In this document: positions 7,352-14,583 of the stretch, one piece after another | Layout: every line of letters begins with the position of its first letter | Numbering within the stretch: position 1 is the stretch's first letter | Assembly: GCA_046593925.1 (NCBI GenBank) | Contig: JBKJQN010000002.1 | Span: 1 to 28,508, forward strand | From: JAYVYM01 sp046593925 | Lineage (GTDB): Bacteria > Actinomycetota > Actinomycetes > Mycobacteriales > SCTD01 | Reading direction: 5' to 3' | DNA: 28,508 nt | Notes under the pieces: generated by a model | The model's database searches: none | What the model saw: the letters and a program-made list of their open reading frames with translations, nothing else | What the model was told of the DNA's origin: nothing | Translations under genes and position numbers: made by a program

Positions 7352-7356
7352 GGCGC

Positions 7357-8397
7357 TTACTTGCTGAGGACGACTTTGAGGGCCGCGGTCTCGGCGGCGC
7401 GGCTGAAGACGTCGTACGCCTCGAGCACCTCGCCGAGCGCGAAGTGGTGCGTGACGAACTTCGCTGCGGGGATCTGACCGGTGCGGACGAGCTTGAGCAG
7501 CGTCGGTGTCGACCAGGTGTCGACCAGGCCGGTCGTGATGGTGACGTTGCGCGCCCACAGGTCCTCCAGGTGCAGGCTGGCCGGCCCGCCGTGCACGCCG
7601 ACATTGGCGACGTGGCCGCCGGGCCTGACCAGCCGGGCGCACATCTCGAAGGTGTCGGACACGCCGACAGCCTCGATGGCTACGTCCGCACCGAGCCCGT
7701 CGGTGAGGTTCAGGACGTGCGCGACGGCGTCCTCGCGCGACGGGTTGATCGTGACGTCCGCCCCGAACTGCTTGGCGGCGTCCAGCCGCGAGTCCGCGAG
7801 GTCGATGGAGATGACGTGCGCCGGGCTGAACAGCTTGGCGCCGAGGATCGCAGACAGCCCGACCGGGCCGGCACCGACGATCGCGACGGTGTCACCGGGG
7901 CGTACGCCGCCATTGACGACACCCACCTCGTACGCGGTCGGCAGGATGTCGGCGAGCATCAGCACGGCTTCGTCGGCCATTCCCGCCGGGACCGGATACG
8001 TGCTGTTGTCGGCGAACGGGACCCGGACGTACTCCGCCTGGGTACCGTCGATCCGGTACCCGAGGATCCATCCGCCACCGCCGAGGCACTGTCCGTAGTG
8101 GCCCTCACGGCAGTACCGGCACCGCCCGCAGGCACTGACGCACGACACGAGCACCCGGTCGCCGGGCCGCATCGTCGTGACGGCGGAACCGACGGCCTCG
8201 ACCGTGCCGACGGCCTCGTGGCCGAGGATGCGGCCGACCTGGCAGTCCGCGACGTCGCCCTTGAGAATGTGCAGGTCCGTACCGCAGATGGTCGTAGCGT
8301 CGACGCCGATGATGGCGTCGGTGGGATCGATGATCTGGGGGTCAGGGACGTCGTCCCAGCTCTTCTGACCGGGCCCGTGGTACACGAGTGCCTTCAT
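7357..8397 (-). CDS. Zinc-dependent medium-chain alcohol dehydrogenase family protein
   Basis: A 346-residue MDR enzyme. The catalytic zinc ligands are Cys38 (TICGTD) and His60-Glu61 (GHEAVG). The structural zinc cysteines are 90, 93, 96 and 104 (SACGRCRYC...GQC). The cofactor motif is VGAGPVG (174-180). GYRIDGTQAEYVRVP and LPTAYEVGV are typical of actinobacterial zinc ADH paralogues. Substrate is unknown: alcohol or aldehyde conversion with NAD(P), possibly thiol-conjugated aldehydes given its neighbours. ATG 8397 has AGGAG seven bases upstream. It is the first gene of the four-gene operon, whose only visible upstream control site is the DosR-like box at 8458. Confidence 0.9.
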   Translation of the reverse strand: MKALVYHGPGQKSWDDVPDPQIIDPTDAIIGVDATTICGTDLHILKGDVADCQVGRILGHEAVGTVEAVGSAVTTMRPGDRVLVSCVSACGRCRYCREGHYGQCLGGGGWILGYRIDGTQAEYVRVPFADNSTYPVPAGMADEAVLMLADILPTAYEVGVVNGGVRPGDTVAIVGAGPVGLSAILGAKLFSPAHVISIDLADSRLDAAKQFGADVTINPSREDAVAHVLNLTDGLGADVAIEAVGVSDTFEMCARLVRPGGHVANVGVHGGPASLHLEDLWARNVTITTGLVDTWSTPTLLKLVRTGQIPAAKFVTHHFALGEVLEAYDVFSRAAETAALKVVLSK

Positions 8398-8457
8398 CGC
8401 AAGCTCCTGGAGTCGTGGTGGTGCCTCCAGTCTGTGAAGGACAGGACTGCCGGGCCA

Positions 8458-8471
8458 GGGCCGAAAGTCCC
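8458..8471. promoter_or_regulatory. DosR/DevR-like box upstream of the ADH-SQR-TusE-DsrE operon
   Basis: GGGCCGAAAGTCCC matches 12 of 14 positions of the DosR core palindrome GGGACTWWAGTCCC. Read on the minus strand it is GGGACTTTCGGCCC. It is about 60 bases before the ADH start on the same strand, the usual position for activation. It could also affect the divergent methyltransferase gene, which starts 42 bases away. Confidence 0.55.
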
Positions 8472-8512
8472 GCCGGAGTCCGCCGTGCAGGCCGCTTGAC
8501 CGCGGGTAGGGG

Positions 8513-9256
8513 GTGCCCGTGGCCTGGTTCCGTACGTTCTTCGACGAGGACTACCTGAGCGTGTTCGGTCCGTACGTCGACGGCGAGCGCGCGCGCGCGG
8601 AGGCCGAGGGCGTCATGCGCATGCTTGGCCTACCGGCCGCCTCCCGGGTCCTGGACCTGTGTTGTGGACAGGGCCGGCACGCCGCGCCGTTGCGGGCCGC
8701 CGGCCTGAACGTCGTGGGGCTCGACCTCTCGCCGGCGTTGTTGCGGGCGGCCCGCGGTCGTGATCCCGGACTGCCCCTGGTCAGGGCCGACATGCGGGCA
8801 CTGCCGCTCGCCGGCGACAGCGTCGACGGGGTGGTCAACCTGTTCAACGCGTTCGGCTACTTCGAGCGGGAGGACGACGACCTCGAGGTGCTGCGGGAGG
8901 TGGCCAGGGTCCTGCGGCCCGGCGGCACCTTCGTGCAGGAGGTGCACCACCGCGACGCCCTGGTGCGCGACTGGGAGCCGCGGACGACTCACCCGACGTA
9001 CGACGACGGCCTGGTGGTCACCGAGGAGCGGGACTGGGACAGCGTCACGGGGCGGCACCGGGTCACGTACGTCCTGCAGCGGCCGGGCGCTGCGCCGCGC
9101 CGGGTCGAGCACAGACTGCGCGTCTACACCCTGACCGAGCTGACGGAGCTGCATCGACGTGCCGGCCTGCGGGTCGACGAGGTGCTGGGGGCCCTCGCGG
9201 GCGGTCCGGCCAGCCCGCTCACCCCGCTGGCCGTCATCATCTCCTCGGTGGCCTGA
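8513..9256 (+). CDS. Class I SAM-dependent methyltransferase
   Basis: A 247-residue cytosolic methyltransferase. Motif I is VLDLCCGQGRHAAPL (46-60), the acidic residue after beta-2 is Asp71 (VVGLDLS), motif III is VRADMRALPL (90-99) and the LRPGG turn follows near residue 137. FNAFGYFEREDDDLEVLREVARVL is a family-typical block. The acceptor is unknown. The start is uncertain: GTG 8513 or the in-frame GTG 8519, both poorly provided with a ribosome site. It is divergent from the ADH operon and convergent with the cupin gene. Confidence 0.85.
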   Translation: MPVAWFRTFFDEDYLSVFGPYVDGERARAEAEGVMRMLGLPAASRVLDLCCGQGRHAAPLRAAGLNVVGLDLSPALLRAARGRDPGLPLVRADMRALPLAGDSVDGVVNLFNAFGYFEREDDDLEVLREVARVLRPGGTFVQEVHHRDALVRDWEPRTTHPTYDDGLVVTEERDWDSVTGRHRVTYVLQRPGAAPRRVEHRLRVYTLTELTELHRRAGLRVDEVLGALAGGPASPLTPLAVIISSVA

Positions 9257-9286
9257 CGCTTGGCCGGGACAGCCGGGACCGGTCCG

Positions 9287-9769
9287 CTATGACGGGCAGG
9301 CCACGGCGTCGTCCTCCACCCGGAGCACGGGCGGTACCACCAGCGGCACGACCAGTGTGGCGAACACGCTGGCACCGGTCGCACTGCTGACCTCCGACGG
9401 CTCGTCGCCGCTCTCGGTGAACACGGCGCCGGCCGCAAGCCCCGGTCCGTAGGTCACAGCGTGGCAGTCGGAGTCCGTCACCGTCACAGCGCCTTCCTGT
9501 ACGGCGACCAGCACGGCGCCCGGGTGATGGTGCCAGCCGGTACGCCCCTGCGGGCCGAAGACGACGTTCTGCACCGCGACCGTGGTCGCCACCTTGGCCT
9601 CGATCCGGACGCCGTCACCGCGAGCGCGCACCGGACCTGCGGCGCTGGCCAGGGCAAGGGTCTTGGGCGTAACTCCGGACGGTGGCGACGCGAGGGCCAC
9701 CGGCGTACTCGCCCCCACCACCAGTACGCCGATTCCCACGGCGCATACCTGCCACTGCCTGCGTTTCAT
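9287..9769 (-). CDS. Secreted cupin-domain protein
   Basis: A 160-residue protein with a clear Sec signal peptide: a KRRQ basic start, the hydrophobic core VCAVGIGVLVVGA and a cleavage-like ALA|S near residue 27. The mature part holds one cupin barrel: GRTGWHHHPGAVLVAVQEGAVTV contains the metal-binding His cluster of cupin motif 1, and TYGPGLAAGAVFTESGDEPSEV looks like motif 2 with an altered His. Extracytoplasmic location is inferred. Function is not known. ATG 9769 was chosen because of a GGGGGAG site six bases upstream and because it begins the signal peptide; the longer open frame upstream is not coding. Confidence 0.85.
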   Translation of the reverse strand: MKRRQWQVCAVGIGVLVVGASTPVALASPPSGVTPKTLALASAAGPVRARGDGVRIEAKVATTVAVQNVVFGPQGRTGWHHHPGAVLVAVQEGAVTVTDSDCHAVTYGPGLAAGAVFTESGDEPSEVSSATGASVFATLVVPLVVPPVLRVEDDAVACPS

Positions 9770-10105
9770 GGCGACTCCCCCTGATGATGCACGGAGGAGA
9801 CGATTTCTCCCCTCGTGTCGTGCCGCGGTGGCCGCGCTGTGCCCGGCCTTCAACTCCGCGACGATCGCCGCGAAAGATGCCGCACGGCAGCCTCCGTCGA
9901 AGGCGCCGATCGGCTCGACGCACCGGCGGTGATCGTGAGCCCGGTGGCGCTCGACGCCCGTCAACGTAGGCCTGCTCAGTCACCGCGCATAGCTTCCCGG
10001 CAAAAGTCGTCGGTGTATTTCGTGCGGCACGATCAGCGCGCCTTCAACAGGAGGTGATAAGCCCGGTAACGGGGGACTGCGGTTGATGAGCGGCGCATTG
10101 AGCGG
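9770..10105. other. Intergenic region, nothing recognised
   Basis: About 336 bases between the cupin start and the molybdoenzyme fragment. An isolated AGGAGGTGA (near 10050) looks like a ribosome site but is not followed by a usable reading frame. Frames on both strands are low-complexity. Nothing else is supported. Confidence 0.4.
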
Positions 10106-10500
10106 TCAGGTCACGCGGGCGTCGATGCTGTGCCCTCCGGTTGCCCCGCCGGGCAGCACGGTGCTCGGTTCGTCGGGCTGGACCTGGCCCTGACCGTCGG
10201 TCGCGCGTACCCGGATGACGTGCAGGCCCGGGCGCAGGTCGAGCCGGGTCGTCCAGCCCCGGCCAGGCATCCGGGCCGAGGGACGCCCGGTCCAGCTCGG
10301 CCCTGGACCACGGCCCATCGTCGACCTGCAGGTCGACGCGAGCACGCCGCGGTGCGGCGCCCAGGGCCATTTCCACGACAGCGGCCTGCCCGGCAGCCCG
10401 GGTGCTGCCGTTCGCAGGGACGTCGATCCGGCTCTGCGTGCGGAACTCAGCAACGCGAGCGCAGCCGCCGCGCACCCAGTGGAAGCGGTGCCTGTCGTCC
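10106..10500 (-). pseudogene. C-terminal fragment of a sulfite-oxidase-type molybdopterin oxidoreductase
   Basis: Minus-strand text reads FRTQSRIDVPANGS, then AAVVEMALGAAPRRARVDLQVDDGPWSRAEL in one frame. After a shift near 10255 it continues RLDLRPGLHVIRVRATDGQGQVQ and LPGGATGGHSIDARVT followed by a stop. This is the order of the Mo-cofactor dimerisation (Ig-like) domain that ends sulfite-oxidase-family proteins (TQSRIDVP, VRVDDGPW, LxVRATDxxG, GATGxHS). The catalytic molybdopterin domain, which should precede it, is absent, because the upstream DNA belongs to the opposite-strand EAL remnant. It is therefore a truncated and frameshifted relic. Confidence 0.8.
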
Positions 10501-10522
10501 CCGAGCAGAATCTTGCCGCGGG

Positions 10523-10864
10523 CACACCGGCCTCATCGGCTCGCTCACCCGCTACGTCCTGGAAGCCGCGCTCACCCAGGCCCGGGTCTGGGTCGACGCC
10601 GGCAGGCCGGTGCCGCTGCCGGTGCCGGTGCCGCTGCCGGTGCCGGTGCCGGTGCCGGTGCCGGTGCCGGTCAACCTGTCTGCCCGCAACCTGCCGATCG
10701 TGCACAGCGTCGTCGATCTCGGACACAACCTCCGCCTGACAACCGTCGCAGAAGGCGTCGAAGGCGAGCTGGCTCTGTGCCCCCTGCGCGAGTTCGGGTG
10801 CGACGCCGCGCAGGGTTACCGCCTGAGACGGCCCATCCCCGCCGCCGCCTTGGACGCCTGGCGC
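10523..10864 (+). pseudogene. EAL-domain (c-di-GMP phosphodiesterase) remnant with internal deletion
   Basis: In one frame: HTGLIGSLTRYVLEAAL, a Pro-Val repeat tract, VNLSARNL, then directly IVHSVVDLGHNLRLTTVAEGVE and LREFGCDAAQGYRLRRPIPAAALDAW. These are the early and late blocks of an EAL domain. The intervening core of about 100 residues, including the ELEITE and IDDFGTGYSSL segments with metal ligands, is missing, with a clean in-frame joint near 10693. There is no start, GGDEF domain or catalytic EAL motif upstream. The product would be inactive. Confidence 0.85.
10607..10671 (+). repeat. Hexanucleotide tandem repeat (CCGGTG)n
   Basis: Almost eleven uninterrupted 6-bp units: CCGGTG with two CCGCTG variants (second and fifth units). 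In the EAL frame it encodes alternating Pro-Val/Leu. Related EAL domains have only one or two such residues here (as in LPVAVNLSARN), so the tract looks like slippage expansion. Confidence 0.9.
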
Positions 10865-11239
10865 TGGGACGCACCATCACCCCGGCACGCCCCGTCGCGC
10901 CGGCGCAGGCCCTCCCCGCGGCCTGCAGCACGGTCGCCGGCGCCACGCCGAACGCACCGACCCCCAGGATGCCGGCGCCCACGCCGCACACCGGAGCCGC
11001 CGATGACCACCCGGCTCGAGGCCTGGGCAGACCCCGTCGAGGTGGGGTCCTGACCGGGTCGGCAGCGCCTAGCGGCCGTGATTCCACTCAGTGGCTGCCA
11101 CACCAGGACGGGTTGTCGGCGCCATGTCGCCGTCGAGTGGAACGCAGCCGGCATCACCGTGGGCGGGCCCCCACCGAGAGGCTCGCTGCGTGAGTCGCGC
11201 CGGCTCGGCCGGGTCCTGGCGCCGTGGGCACCGACGAGA
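10865..11239. other. Intergenic region downstream of copA, nothing recognised
   Basis: Roughly 375 bases between the EAL relic and the end of copA. A small palindrome CCACTCAGTGG lies near 11086-11096, and TTCCACTC recurs inverted as GAGTGGAA about 50 bases on, possibly a structural or terminator element. A minus-strand frame with alternating Gly/Ala/Val (about 10960-11050) could be a membrane-helix remnant but has no family resemblance. Confidence 0.35.
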
Positions 11240-13531
11240 CTACCGGCCGTCCCGCTCGCCCGAGAGCGGCGAGAAGCCGCGCAGCCGCAGGCTGTTGGTG
11301 ACGACGAAGACGCTGCTGAACGCCATCGCCGCTCCCGCGATCATGGGGTTCAGCAGCCCGGCCGCGGCGAGCGGGAGCGCAGCGACGTTGTAGCCGAAGG
11401 CCCAGAACAGGTTGCCCTTGATGGTCCGCAAGGTGCGCCGGGCCAGCCGGATCGCGTCGGCGGCGACGCGCAGGTCACCTCGTACGAGGGTCAGATCGCT
11501 GGCCTCGATAGCGACGTCCGCGCCGGTGCCCATGGCGAGCCCGAGATCTGCCTGAGCGAGCGCAGCGGCGTCGTTGACCCCGTCGCCGACCATCGCGACA
11601 ACCCGGCCCCGGGCCTGCAGCGCTTTCACGACGTCGACCTTGTCCTGAGGCAGGACGTCGGCGTGGACGTGCGCCGGGTCGATGCCGACCTCCCGGGCGA
11701 CCGCGGCCGCGACGACCGCGTTGTCCCCCGTCAGCAGCACGGGCGTCAGCCCGAGGTCGCGCAGCCGCCGGACAGCCTGCGCGCTGGTGGCCTTCACGGT
11801 GTCGGCAACGGACAGGACCCCGCGGGCCCGGCCGTCCCAGCTGACCGCGATCGCGGTGCGACCGGCCTGCTGGGCCCGCTCCACGGCGGCCTCCAGCTCG
11901 GGCGGCAGCGGCTGACTCCACTGCCGCAGCAGGCTCGGGCGGCCGATCAGGATCGCGTGGCCGTCTACCTGTCCCTGGACGCCAAGGCCTTCCAGGTTGG
12001 CGAATCCCTCCACGGCAGGCAGCGTGCCGACCCGCTCGAGGGCGCCGGCCGCGACGGCGCGGGCGATCGGGTGCTCGCTGCCCGACTCCAGGGCGCCGGC
12101 GAGGCGCAGCAGCGCCGTCGCGTCGATGCCACCCGCGGGCACGACATCGACCAGGCTCATGTGCCCGGTGGTGACAGTGCCGGTCTTGTCGAGCACGACG
12201 GTGTCGACGCGGCGGGTCGACTCGAGGACCTCGGGGCCTTTGATGAGGATGCCGAGCTGGGCCCCACGGCCGGTGCCGACCATCAGGGCGGTCGGTGTGG
12301 CCAGACCCAGCGCGCACGGACAGGCGATGATCAGCACGGACACGGCGGCGGTGAACGCCGCACCGGCGCCACCACCGGTCGCCAGCCAGACGAGCAGGGT
12401 TCCCAGGGCCAGAACCAGCACGACGGGTACGAAGATCCCGCTGATCCGGTCGGCGAGACGCTGCACCTCGGCCTTGCCGTTCTGGGCGTCCTCGACCAGG
12501 CGGGCGATCTGGGCGAGCTGTGTGTCGGTGCCGACGCGGGTGGCCCGGACCACCAGCCGGCCGCCCGCGTTGACGGTTGCGCCGACGACCGCGTCCCCTG
12601 GCCCGACCTCCACCGGTGCGGACTCGCCGGTGAGCAGGCTGGCGTCCACCGCGGACGTGCCCTCGGCGACCGTGCCGTCGGTGGCGAGCTTCTCGCCGGG
12701 CCGGACCACGAACAGGTCGCCGACCGCAAGCTGTTCGACGGGGACGCGGGTCTCGACGCCGCCGCGCAGTAGCGCGACGTCCTTCGCCCCGAGCTCGAGC
12801 AGCGCCCGCAGCGCCGCGCCGGACTGCCGCTTGGCGCGGGCCTCGGCGTAGCGGCCGGCCAGCAGGAAGGTCGTGACGCCGGTGGCGGCCTCGAGGTAGA
12901 TGTTGCCGCTGCCGTCAGTGCGACTGACCATCAGCTCGAAGGGGTGCCGCATCCCGATCATCCCGGCGGTACCGAAGAACAGGGCGTACAGCGACCACCC
13001 GAAGGCCGCCAGGGTGCCGAGGCTGATGAGGGTGTCCATCGTGGCGGCGCCGTGCCGGAGGTTGGTCCAGGCCGCGCGGTGGAACGGCAGTGCCCCCCAG
13101 ACGACGACGGGCGCCGCCAGGGTCAGCGACAGCCACTGCCACGCGTCGAACTGCAGCGCAGGGACCATCGACATGGCGATCACCGGGACGGTCAGGACCA
13201 GGCTGACCAGCAGGCGCTCCCGGAGCGGCCGGGTGCCGTCAGGTGCCTCGGCGACCACGGCCGCGGTGGCGGGGACAGGTAGGGACGCGAGGTAACCGGC
13301 CGCCTCGACCGTAGCGAGTAGCTGCCCGGGCGCGACCCCCGGTCCGTAGCGGACCCTCGCCTTCTCGGTGGCGTAGTTGACGGTCGCCGTCACGCCGTCG
13401 AGCTTGTTGAGCTTGCGCTCGATCCGGTTGGCGCACGACGCACAGGTCATGCCGGTGATGGTCAGCTCGACCGAGTCGTCGGACGGGGCCGCCGTCGTCG
13501 TTCCGTTCGGGCTGGTCCTGGTGGAGCTCAC
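11240..13531 (-). CDS. copA: Copper-translocating P-type ATPase
   Basis: A 763-residue P1B-type ATPase exporting Cu(I) from the cytosol. One N-terminal heavy-metal-associated domain carries GMTCASC (Cys30, Cys33). Eight membrane helices are expected. Key motifs are TGES (301-304, actuator), the membrane CPC (404-406), DKTGT (Asp448, phosphorylated), SEHPIA (His487, nucleotide site), TGDN (601-604) and VGDGVNDAAAL (648-658). Late helices contain YN (714-715) and MAFSS (736-740). CPC together with the YN and MxxSS pattern indicates Cu(I). The GTG start at 13531 has GGGGAG upstream. It is the third gene of csoR-copZ-copA, 57 bases after copZ. Confidence 0.95.
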   Translation of the reverse strand: MSSTRTSPNGTTTAAPSDDSVELTITGMTCASCANRIERKLNKLDGVTATVNYATEKARVRYGPGVAPGQLLATVEAAGYLASLPVPATAAVVAEAPDGTRPLRERLLVSLVLTVPVIAMSMVPALQFDAWQWLSLTLAAPVVVWGALPFHRAAWTNLRHGAATMDTLISLGTLAAFGWSLYALFFGTAGMIGMRHPFELMVSRTDGSGNIYLEAATGVTTFLLAGRYAEARAKRQSGAALRALLELGAKDVALLRGGVETRVPVEQLAVGDLFVVRPGEKLATDGTVAEGTSAVDASLLTGESAPVEVGPGDAVVGATVNAGGRLVVRATRVGTDTQLAQIARLVEDAQNGKAEVQRLADRISGIFVPVVLVLALGTLLVWLATGGGAGAAFTAAVSVLIIACPCALGLATPTALMVGTGRGAQLGILIKGPEVLESTRRVDTVVLDKTGTVTTGHMSLVDVVPAGGIDATALLRLAGALESGSEHPIARAVAAGALERVGTLPAVEGFANLEGLGVQGQVDGHAILIGRPSLLRQWSQPLPPELEAAVERAQQAGRTAIAVSWDGRARGVLSVADTVKATSAQAVRRLRDLGLTPVLLTGDNAVVAAAVAREVGIDPAHVHADVLPQDKVDVVKALQARGRVVAMVGDGVNDAAALAQADLGLAMGTGADVAIEASDLTLVRGDLRVAADAIRLARRTLRTIKGNLFWAFGYNVAALPLAAAGLLNPMIAGAAMAFSSVFVVTNSLRLRGFSPLSGERDGR

Positions 13532-13588
13532 TGTTCTCCCCTTACGGCTTCTGAGGTCTGTGCGGCCGGGTGACAGGTGCGTACGAGG

Positions 13589-13798
13589 TCATGGCACGAG
13601 CTGGTAGCCGGCCTCCTCGACGGCCGCGCGGACGAGCGCCGGGTCGACGGGGGTGTCACCGGTGACGGTGACCCGGCCGCTGGCGAGGTCGACCTGCACG
13701 TCGGTCACGCCGGGCACCTCGGCGACCTCCTCGGTGACGGAGGACACGCAGTGACCACAGGTCATGCCGGTGACGGTGTACGTGGCGGTGGCGCTCAT
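13589..13798 (-). CDS. copZ: Copper chaperone, heavy-metal-associated domain
   Basis: A 69-residue single HMA domain with the metal loop GMTCGHC (Cys14, Cys17), a beta-alpha-beta-beta-alpha-beta pattern (VTDVQVDLASGRVTVTG) and the C-terminal VRAAVEEAGYQLV. It is expected to bind Cu(I) in the cytosol and hand it to CopA or CsoR. It begins 27 bases after csoR and precedes copA in the same operon. The HC in the metal loop (GHC rather than the ASC of CopA) is common for chaperones. Confidence 0.93.
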   Translation of the reverse strand: MSATATYTVTGMTCGHCVSSVTEEVAEVPGVTDVQVDLASGRVTVTGDTPVDPALVRAAVEEAGYQLVP

Positions 13799-13825
13799 GG
13801 TTTCTCCGTCGGGTCGGTGGTGTCG

Positions 13826-14122
13826 CTAGCTGCGGACGAGGCGGGCGATCGCGTCGGACGCCTCCTTGAGCTTGGCGTCCTGCTCTGCGCCGCCGGCCCG
13901 CGCGGCGTTGACCAGGCAGCGCCCCAGGTGGTCGTCGAGCAGGCCGAGCGCCACCGACTGCAGGGCTCTGGTCGCCGTCGGGACCTGGGTGAGGACGTCG
14001 ACGCAGTACTTGTCGTCCTCGACCATCTTGGCGATCCCGCGTACCTGGCCCTCGATGCGGCGCAGCCGCCTGAGGTGGTCGTGCTTATTGTCGCTGCACC
14101 CCATGGGGTTCCCGCTCTGCAC
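13826..14122 (-). CDS. csoR: CsoR-family copper-sensing repressor
   Basis: A 98-residue all-helical regulator of the CsoR/RcnR family. The Cu(I) ligand set is visible as Cys40 (DDKYCVDVL), His65 and Cys69 (LLDDHLGRCLV), matching the C-H-C triad of copper sensors. LRRLRRIEGQVRGIAKMVE (18-36) is the family signature and supplies DNA-contacting Arg residues. Apo-protein represses; Cu(I) binding releases DNA. The start is either GTG 14122 or ATG 14104. The promoter geometry makes a leaderless GTG plausible. It heads the csoR-copZ-copA operon and is presumed autoregulated through the operator at 14132-14146. Confidence 0.93.
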   Translation of the reverse strand: MQSGNPMGCSDNKHDHLRRLRRIEGQVRGIAKMVEDDKYCVDVLTQVPTATRALQSVALGLLDDHLGRCLVNAARAGGAEQDAKLKEASDAIARLVRS

Positions 14123-14127
14123 GTCAC

Positions 14128-14156
14128 ACCCTACCCCCCCAGGGTATTTACCACAA
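14128..14156 (-). promoter_or_regulatory. Promoter of the csoR-copZ-copA operon
   Basis: On the minus strand TTGTGG (14156-14151) and TAGGGT (14133-14128) are separated by exactly 17 bases, fitting a sigma-70-like promoter. Transcription would start around 14121, at the GTG of csoR. The CsoR-type operator covers the spacer and the start of the -10 element. Confidence 0.5.
14132..14146. promoter_or_regulatory. CsoR operator (TACCC-N5-GGGTA)
   Basis: TACCCCCCCAGGGTA is a perfect 5+5 inverted repeat with the G/C-tract core typical of CsoR operators. It lies 10 bases upstream of the csoR GTG and inside its promoter, explaining repression in low copper. Confidence 0.75.
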
Positions 14157-14583
14157 GCCCCGACCCTGCTCGACGGGTTGGCCGTCGATCAGAGCGTCCG
14201 GGCGGTCCAGCTGCGGCCGCGCCCTGCCGAGCGCGACCGCGACCGTGTCGGCGGCGCGTCGTGACAGCCACCCGTCCAGCACCGCGCCGTGCACCGCCGG
14301 CACCCCAGCCCGACCGGATCGGCGCCGCCCGCAGGCGCCGCACCCTCCCCCACATGTGCCCGTCAGACCCGGGCGGGCAAACCCCGAGATCGCCGACACC
14401 CGTCCGGTCGTCCGGTCCGGTGCTGTCGCCACCGGCTCGACATCCCCACGGCCACCACCGGCCTGACGTCGTCGCGGCCACCGCCAGCCCTGCGGACAAG
14501 ACAGGGCACGACGGGGCCTGCTGGTCGGACACGCGAACCACGTCAGGCAGGCTGGGCCGGTGACAGCCGGCTGGAGACGCTAG
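14157..14583. other. Intergenic region, no confident gene
   Basis: About 430 bases upstream of both the csoR promoter and the TSUP gene. A minus-strand frame (about 14148-14432) ending in WLSRRAADTVAVALGRARPQ shows a protein-like composition but no family I recognise, and it has no convincing start. It may be a decayed gene. The rest is C-rich. Confidence 0.35.

Noticed and set aside
6188..8499. Long plus-strand open frames (429 and 384 codons) antisense to the flavoprotein and ADH genes
   Set aside because: They mirror the codon structure of the minus-strand genes, whose motifs (GGGTGG, CPVAPLE, GHEAVG, zinc cysteines) are unmistakable.
10106..10726. Minus-strand frame encoding an Arg-His repeat protein
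   Set aside because: The repeats are the reverse reading of the hexamer tract; only the distal part of this frame (molybdoenzyme tail) is real.
11078..12772. A 564-codon plus-strand open frame antisense to copA
   Set aside because: No recognisable domain; a GC-skewed shadow of the ATPase, which carries all P-type motifs.
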